NCBI GenBank assembly: GCA_014879435.1
Contig: JACSSB010000299.1
Coordinates: 1-8,673 of the forward strand
DNA from: Phycisphaerales bacterium
GTDB taxonomy: Bacteria; Pseudomonadota; Gammaproteobacteria; Competibacterales; Competibacteraceae
DNA length: 8,673 bases
Direction: 5' to 3'
Below the pieces are notes generated by a model that had not been told where the DNA came from, made no database searches, and saw only the letters and a list, made by a program, of their open reading frames with translations. Below, piece by piece: positions 4,772 through 8,673 of the stretch; positions within the stretch are counted from its first letter, which is position 1; every line of letters begins with the position of its first letter. A program made the position numbers and the translations under genes.

Positions 4772-6847
4772 ATGCGCATGTTTGCGTTGTTTCTGATCTC
4801 TGTTCTGGTCGGCGTAGCTTGGGCTGCGCCGCCATCGGAGTCTAGTCTCCAGAAATGGCAGGACAACAAGGGTATCTGGCACTACGGCGACTCGCGTCCG
4901 ATTGCACCCGATGCCTCCACCAACACGGCGGCAGAATCTTATCGGCGTGGTGATTACAACGCCGCTTTTCAGGAATACATGGTCTGGGCCAAACAGGGCG
5001 ATCCCAAGGCACAAACCATGATCGGCTTGATGTATCTGCGAGGTGAAGGCACGGCGCAAAGTCAACGCAGTGCCATTGAATGGTTGCGCAAAGCAGCCCT
5101 ACAGAACAACGATGAAGCGCAGTATCAATTATCGATCATTTACACCGCTAATCCCGAGGCGGCATCTAGTGCACGGGAAGCATTATTGTGGTTAAGCCGA
5201 GCGGCGGCACAAGGCAACGCCGACGCGCAATATGCCTTGGCCAGTCGTTATGCTACCGGCCAGGGCGTAAATCAGGACGATAGAGAGGCCACGAACTGGT
5301 ATCAAAAAGCAGCTTCACAAGGCCACCCAAGCGCTCAGTTTGAACTCGGAAATGCCTATGCCAGCGGCCGTGGAGTATCGCGCAATGATAAAGAAGCGGT
5401 GCGCTGGTATCAGAAAGCGGCTGAGCAAGGACAGGCAGGTGCTCAGTTTGCCTTAGGCGCCATGTATGCCAGTGGTCGTGGCGTGATCGGTAGCGACCAG
5501 GAAGCCGTGCGTTGGTATCGCCAAGCCGCCGAGCGGGGCCATACCGAGGCACAATATAATTTGGCTGTGCGTTATTTGAATGGTCGTGGTGTACCCATTT
5601 CCACCCAGGAAGCGTTTAACTGGTTCCGCAAGGCCGCCGAAAAAGGGTTGGGGCTAGCGCAGCAGGAACTCGGACGGATGTACGCTGATGGCCAAGGCAC
5701 CACTCGCAACGACACCGAAGCGGTGAAATGGTATCGCTTAGCCGCTGATCAGAATTTACCACTGGCACAGTACTATTTAGGACGGATGTACGCGACTGGC
5801 CGTGGTCTGCCTCGCGATGAGCGCACGGCATTACTCTGGTACCGTCGCGCCGCAGATCGAAATCTGCCACTGGCACAACTGGAACTGGCCGACAGTTATC
5901 TCAGTGGGCGCGGAGCGATGCTGGACGAAGCTAGGGGCGTGGAATTACTGGAGCAGGCCGCCAAGGGCGGCAACCCCGAAGCCCAGACTCGTCTGGCCAA
6001 GCGCTATCTCGATGGAAATGGCATGCAACGCAACGAGCAGCTTGCTATGGATTGGCTGCGTAAGGCGGCCGAAGCAGGATATGCCGCAGCGCAACGACAA
6101 TTGGGGCAAATTTACGCCACAGGTGAGGCGAGCAAACGCGACGAAACGCAAGCAGTGAAATGGTTTCGCCAGGCCGCTGAACAGGGTGATGCCGTCAGCC
6201 AAGCTGATCTAGCGGAAATGTACGCACGCGGCATCGGCGTGTCACAAGACGACCGACAGGCATTGGAATGGTTTCGTAAGGCCGCCGAGCAAGGCAACGC
6301 GGTGGCGAAATATAATATTGGCGTACTGTACGCCACCGGCCAGGGAACTCCACGCGACGAGACACAGGCGGCGGCTTGGTACCGCAAGGCCGCTGAACAA
6401 GGCTTGGCGATGGCCGAATTAAATCTGGGTTTATTCTACGCAGACGGTCGAGGCGGGATTCCGCGTGACGACGCGCAAGCCGTGGCTTGGTACCGTAAAG
6501 CTGCAGAACAGAAACTACCGCTGGCACAAGTCTTACTCGGATTGGCCTATGCAACTGGGCGAGGGGTGTCTCGCGACGATTTGCAAGCAGTTCTCTGGTT
6601 CGAGCGCGCTGCTAATGCAGGATTAGCGATGGCTCAGTACGGTCTGGGCAGGATGTATGGCGATGGCCGAGGAGTTAAACGGGATCGGATCAAATCCTAC
6701 CTGTGGTTGGATCTGGCGGTTTCCGGCGGTTATGTAGGCGCGCTTCAACCGCTGGATGCGATCTCCCGTGAACTGACTAAGGACGATCTGGAGCAGGCCA
6801 AGCAACTAGAGCGTAACTGGCGACAGGCTAACGCCCAAGCCCCATAA
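4772..6847 (+). CDS. Secreted Sel1-repeat protein (16 repeats)
   Basis: A 691-residue protein with a signal peptide (residues 1-18, positively charged start, core FALFLISVLVGVAWA, likely cleavage AWA-AP), so it acts in the periplasm or outside the cell. Residues 29-43 (WQDNKGIWHYGDSRP) resemble the DUF4124 motif found at the start of many proteobacterial envelope proteins. Residues 78-654 are 16 consecutive Sel1 repeats, 36 residues each, with the pattern A-x-A-Q-x-x-L-G-x-x-Y-A-x-G-x-G-V-x-x-D...EAVxWYRKAAEQG. Repeat 2 lacks the G-x-G turn and repeat 14 has one extra residue. A 37-residue charged tail follows. Sel1 solenoids bind partner proteins; no enzymatic domain is present. The start at 4772 was chosen because GGAGG lies five bases upstream and it puts the signal peptide at the N-terminus. 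ATG codons at 4601 and 4760 are in frame but less suitable; 4778 is possible. The gene is divergent from the ter operon, whose control region it shares. Its partner and function are unknown. Confidence 0.9.
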   Translation: MRMFALFLISVLVGVAWAAPPSESSLQKWQDNKGIWHYGDSRPIAPDASTNTAAESYRRGDYNAAFQEYMVWAKQGDPKAQTMIGLMYLRGEGTAQSQRSAIEWLRKAALQNNDEAQYQLSIIYTANPEAASSAREALLWLSRAAAQGNADAQYALASRYATGQGVNQDDREATNWYQKAASQGHPSAQFELGNAYASGRGVSRNDKEAVRWYQKAAEQGQAGAQFALGAMYASGRGVIGSDQEAVRWYRQAAERGHTEAQYNLAVRYLNGRGVPISTQEAFNWFRKAAEKGLGLAQQELGRMYADGQGTTRNDTEAVKWYRLAADQNLPLAQYYLGRMYATGRGLPRDERTALLWYRRAADRNLPLAQLELADSYLSGRGAMLDEARGVELLEQAAKGGNPEAQTRLAKRYLDGNGMQRNEQLAMDWLRKAAEAGYAAAQRQLGQIYATGEASKRDETQAVKWFRQAAEQGDAVSQADLAEMYARGIGVSQDDRQALEWFRKAAEQGNAVAKYNIGVLYATGQGTPRDETQAAAWYRKAAEQGLAMAELNLGLFYADGRGGIPRDDAQAVAWYRKAAEQKLPLAQVLLGLAYATGRGVSRDDLQAVLWFERAANAGLAMAQYGLGRMYGDGRGVKRDRIKSYLWLDLAVSGGYVGALQPLDAISRELTKDDLEQAKQLERNWRQANAQAP
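5003..6733 (+). repeat. Array of 16 coding repeats (108-bp period) encoding Sel1 units
   Basis: The DNA is a tandem array with a basic period of 108 bases (111 in unit 14). Units are related mainly at the protein level. Segments encoding W-Y/F-R-K-A-A-E-Q-G are the most alike in base sequence, for example in units 4, 12, 13 and 14. Such arrays can gain or lose whole units in frame. Confidence 0.85.
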
Positions 6848-6868
6848 TAGAACCTGCTCCGCCCCACG

Positions 6869-6907
6869 CCTTGAAACTCTGGCATCACGGCTATCAGAGT
6901 TTCGAGG
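6869..6907. terminator. Long hairpin between convergent genes, probable transcript end
   Basis: GAAACTCTG (6873-6881) and CAGAGTTTC (6895-6903) pair perfectly. The stem extends outward through one T-G wobble (6872/6904), T-A (6871/6905) and two C-G pairs (6869-6870/6906-6907), for a total of about 13 bp with a 13-base loop. It lies 22 bases after the Sel1 stop and 15 bases after the stop of the opposing gene. No T-tract follows on either strand, so it is not a canonical intrinsic terminator. It may protect both 3' ends or work with Rho. Confidence 0.55.
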
Positions 6908-6921
6908 TATTGAAGGATATT

Positions 6922-7326
6922 TCAGTGGCTTTTACGATTGGGATCAAGCAGATGCTGACCCAGATCCTTGACGAAATCTTCCAGCCGCGAAGATTCGACC
7001 TGTAAGTACTCATTCATATGATGCAACGCCATCGCTAGGCGGTAAGTACGGGATAGCAGTTGTTCCAGATCGGTGGACTGCCACAGTTTATCTGGATTAA
7101 TTTCGGGGCCACCCTCGTTTAGTGACACCGCGCACCATTCGGGAAGCCGGTACATCAGCATGGATTCCCGATCATTGGCCAGACAGAGCGTGACGCCGAC
7201 GTCATATTTGCGCAATACCGTCAGGACTTCGTCAAGGCAGCATTGCATTTTCTCGCCGGGCCGCTTATTGGCGAGCAGGACTTCACTCCTATTCAAAAAC
7301 TCTTGATCCTCGTCGAGCCTACTCAT
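6922..7326 (-). CDS. Hypothetical protein, 134 residues
   Basis: I do not recognise this protein. It is acidic, mostly helical in appearance, with no signal peptide, membrane segment or repeat, so it is probably cytoplasmic. A likely beta-rich centre runs through VGVTLCLANDRESMLMYRLP (residues 43-62). It is preceded by the cysteine pair C29-C30; single cysteines lie at 48 and 65. The C-terminal half (80-127) reads as helices: LEQLLSRTYRLAMALHHMNEYL, then SRLEDFVKDLGQHLL. The start at 7326 (ATG) was chosen because AGGAGG lies eight bases upstream. The in-frame GTG at 7335 overlaps that Shine-Dalgarno and cannot use it. The strong ribosome-binding site and intact frame argue for a real gene. 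It is alone on its strand, convergent with the Sel1 gene and divergent from ychF, with an AT-rich control region upstream. It might be a small regulatory or adaptor protein, but nothing in the sequence proves that. Confidence 0.75.
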   Translation of the reverse strand: MSRLDEDQEFLNRSEVLLANKRPGEKMQCCLDEVLTVLRKYDVGVTLCLANDRESMLMYRLPEWCAVSLNEGGPEINPDKLWQSTDLEQLLSRTYRLAMALHHMNEYLQVESSRLEDFVKDLGQHLLDPNRKSH

Positions 7327-7350
7327 TTGGACCACCTCCTATCGTCGGGG

Positions 7351-7380
7351 TCACGCATCGATAAAAGCCTCACGCATCGA
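7351..7380 (-). repeat. Pair of 11-bp direct repeats upstream of the hypothetical gene
   Basis: TCACGCATCGA occurs exactly twice, at 7351-7361 and 7370-7380, with an 8-base spacer (19 bases start to start, close to two helical turns). The inner copy ends about 10 bases from the AGGAGG ribosome-binding site of the 134-residue gene. It could be an operator, or a site in the mRNA leader (reading TCGATGCGTGA). No binding protein can be named. Confidence 0.45.
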
Positions 7381-7400
7381 AATTCATTAATGGGCTGCAA

Positions 7401-7500
7401 CACCATTAAATCGTCTATAAAAAGTTATTAATGTATTATATATAATACAAAGTAAATTGGAAGTAAATTTATCTATTTAAGATTAAGAGAAATTCAAAGG
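7401..7500. promoter_or_regulatory. AT-rich intergenic stretch with an 18-bp palindrome
   Basis: Eighty of these 100 bases are A or T, in sharp contrast to the GC-rich genes around it. It contains a perfect 18-bp palindrome, TGTATTATATATAATACA (7432-7449), which carries TATAAT on both strands. On the minus strand TTTACT (7467-7462) and TATATA (7444-7439), 17 bases apart, make a weak candidate promoter for the 134-residue gene. The region may be a regulator or nucleoid-protein target. The palindrome and composition are directly seen; the role is inferred. Confidence 0.4.
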
Positions 7501-7578
7501 TGGCCGCCTTCGTTCTCTTTCACGACCGCCTGAGAATAGGGATGGTACTCAAGGCCATGTTATGCTTCAGAAGAGAGT

Positions 7579-7607
7579 GTGACAGGATGATCGGAACAGC
7601 TGATAAC
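7579..7607 (+). promoter_or_regulatory. Candidate sigma70 promoter for ychF
   Basis: GTGACA (7579-7584, five of six) and GATAAC (7602-7607, four of six) are separated by 17 bases. This predicts a start near 7613 and a leader of about 70 bases before ychF. The rest of 7501-7681 holds no convincing gene or RNA. Confidence 0.35.
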
Positions 7608-7681
7608 CTGCTCACCACCCACCGGGCACACAAGCTAATATTTGGCAGATTTGTCGTAAGAACTTCAATGTAAAGGTTATT

Positions 7682-8673
7682 ATGTCTCTGAAATGCGGTA
7701 TTGTTGGCTTGCCGAATGTCGGCAAATCTACCTTGTTCAACGCGCTGACCAAGGCCGGTATCCAGGCCGAAAATTACCCCTTCTGCACCATCGACCCTAA
7801 TGTGGGCGTGGTATCAGTGCCCGATCCACGATTGGATGCACTGGCAGCCATCGTCAAACCCCAGAAAATCCTGCCCGCCACGGTTGAGTTCGTCGATATC
7901 GCCGGACTGGTGGCCGGTGCTTCCAAAGGCGAAGGTTTGGGCAACCAATTCTTGGCTCATATCCGCGAGACCGATGCCATTGCCCAGGTAGTGCGCTGCT
8001 TCGTGGACGACGATGTGATTCACGTATCCGGGCGGGTCGATCCGCAAGCGGATATCGAGACCATCAACACCGAACTGGCCCTGGCCGATCTGGCGACGGT
8101 AGAAAAGGCCCTGATCCGCGCCGAAAAGGCGGCCAAAGCGGGGGGGCGGGAAGCTCTGGAACGCAAGGCATTGCTGGAGCGGGTGCAAGCCCATCTGGAT
8201 ACCGGCGCGCCACTACGGATCTTGGTGTTGAGCGCTACGGAACGCGAGCAACTGCGTGAATTGTTTCTGTTGACTGCCAAGCCGGTGCTGTACATCGCCA
8301 ACATCGCTGAAAACGGTTTCACCGACAATCCTCTACTCGATCAACTCCAGCAGATTGCGGCACGGGAAGGCGCGGAAGTGGTACCGGTCTGTGCGGCCAT
8401 CGAGGCAGAATTGGCTGAGTTGGACGAGGCCGACAAGGCTGAATTCCTCGCTGATTACGGTCTATCCGAGCCGGGCCTGAACCGAGTGATTCACGCCGCT
8501 TATACCTTACTGGGCTTGGAAACCTACTTTACTGCCGGCCCTAAGGAAGTACGGGCCTGGACCGTTCGGGCCGGTGCCACCGCGCCACAAGCAGCGGGGG
8601 TGATTCACAGCGATTTCGAGCGCGGCTTCATCCGCGCCGAAGTGATCGCCTATGCCGATTATCTCGCCTACGG
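7682..8673 (+). CDS. ychF: YchF, Obg-like redox-regulated ATPase (partial, 3' end beyond window)
   Basis: A cytoplasmic TRAFAC-class P-loop protein of the Obg/OLA1 family that prefers ATP to GTP. It binds ribosomes and negatively affects the oxidative stress response in E. coli. The window holds 330 codons of a protein normally about 363 residues long. The P-loop GLPNVGKST is at residues 9-17. The G3 motif DIAG (72-75) is followed by LVAGASKGEGLGN, with a hydrophobic residue in place of a catalytic glutamine. The altered G4 motif NIAE (207-210) replaces NKxD and explains ATP preference. Cys35, the residue linked to redox control in E. coli, is present in NYPFCTIDP. A coiled-coil helical insertion spans roughly 125-175, and the C-terminal TGS domain begins near 279. 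The start has AAAGG five bases upstream. In many gammaproteobacteria ychF follows pth; here it has its own upstream intergenic region and no pth nearby. Confidence 0.97.
   Translation, partial: MSLKCGIVGLPNVGKSTLFNALTKAGIQAENYPFCTIDPNVGVVSVPDPRLDALAAIVKPQKILPATVEFVDIAGLVAGASKGEGLGNQFLAHIRETDAIAQVVRCFVDDDVIHVSGRVDPQADIETINTELALADLATVEKALIRAEKAAKAGGREALERKALLERVQAHLDTGAPLRILVLSATEREQLRELFLLTAKPVLYIANIAENGFTDNPLLDQLQQIAAREGAEVVPVCAAIEAELAELDEADKAEFLADYGLSEPGLNRVIHAAYTLLGLETYFTAGPKEVRAWTVRAGATAPQAAGVIHSDFERGFIRAEVIAYADYLAY

Noticed and set aside
5253..6554. Several minus-strand open frames inside the Sel1 gene
   Set aside because: They are antisense shadows of the repeat coding sequence, with arginine- and serine-rich translations and no starts with ribosome-binding sites.
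5003..6733. Possible CRISPR or noncoding tandem array
   Set aside because: The 108-base periodicity is fully explained by Sel1 protein repeats in one open frame; there are no short identical repeats with unique spacers.
7641..7669. TTGGC-type promoter close to ychF
   Set aside because: TTGGCA with TTCAAT 16 bases on would start transcription inside the ychF ribosome-binding site, so it cannot give a normal leader; it also does not fit the sigma54 pattern.
7542..7673. Small plus-strand frame of 43 codons upstream of ychF
   Set aside because: There is no properly spaced ribosome-binding site, no recognisable sequence, and it overlaps the candidate ychF promoter; probably chance.

Overview
The window looks like chromosomal DNA of a proteobacterium, most likely a gammaproteobacterium. 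That inference rests on the YchF sequence, the gammaproteobacterial style of the ter genes (close by eye to enterobacterial TerZ, TerA, TerB, TerD and TerE) and a secreted Sel1 protein with a DUF4124-like N-terminus. The genus cannot be read from the sequence. Genes are moderately GC-rich and densely packed. There is no tRNA, rRNA, CRISPR array, transposase or phage gene.

Layout. (1) Positions 1-857, minus strand: the N-terminal 285 codons of a TrpB2-type tryptophan synthase beta-like enzyme, cut by the window edge. (2) Positions 858-952: two GC-rich hairpins, the second followed by a T-tract on the minus strand. This is an intrinsic terminator for the upstream operon, only 17 bases before the trpB2 start codon. 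(3) Positions 953-4577, minus strand: a compact ter (tellurite/stress resistance) operon transcribed terZ-terA-terB-terD-terE. terC, which lies between terB and terD in the classical terZABCDEF cluster, is absent; a 102-base gap with overlapping inverted repeats takes its place. (4) Positions 4578-4771: a divergent promoter region with a fair terZ promoter and several TCATGA-type palindromes. (5) Positions 4772-6847, plus strand: a secreted 691-residue protein made of 16 Sel1 repeats. (6) Positions 6869-6907: a 13-bp hairpin between convergent genes. (7) Positions 6922-7326, minus strand: an unrecognised 134-residue protein. Upstream of it are a pair of 11-bp direct repeats and a stretch that is 80 percent AT, containing an 18-bp perfect palindrome. 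(8) Positions 7682-8673, plus strand: ychF, missing only its last roughly 30 codons at the window edge.

How the genes work together. The ter genes are five co-oriented genes with gaps of 21, 43, 102 and 24 bases, so they very probably share one transcript. TerZ, TerD and TerE carry single TerD domains of the calcium-binding type. TerA carries two divergent TerD domains joined by a Pro/Ala-rich linker. TerB is the small helical partner. In characterised clusters TerB and TerC are thought to form a membrane-associated hub with the TerD-family proteins, so the loss of the membrane subunit from the locus is the main oddity. The Sel1 gene is divergent from terZ and shares its intergenic region, so co-regulation is possible but unproven. 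trpB2 and ychF look like ordinary metabolic and housekeeping neighbours. No clearly new multi-gene system is visible. The best leads are the terC-less ter operon, its shared control region, and the orphan gene with its AT-rich upstream region.
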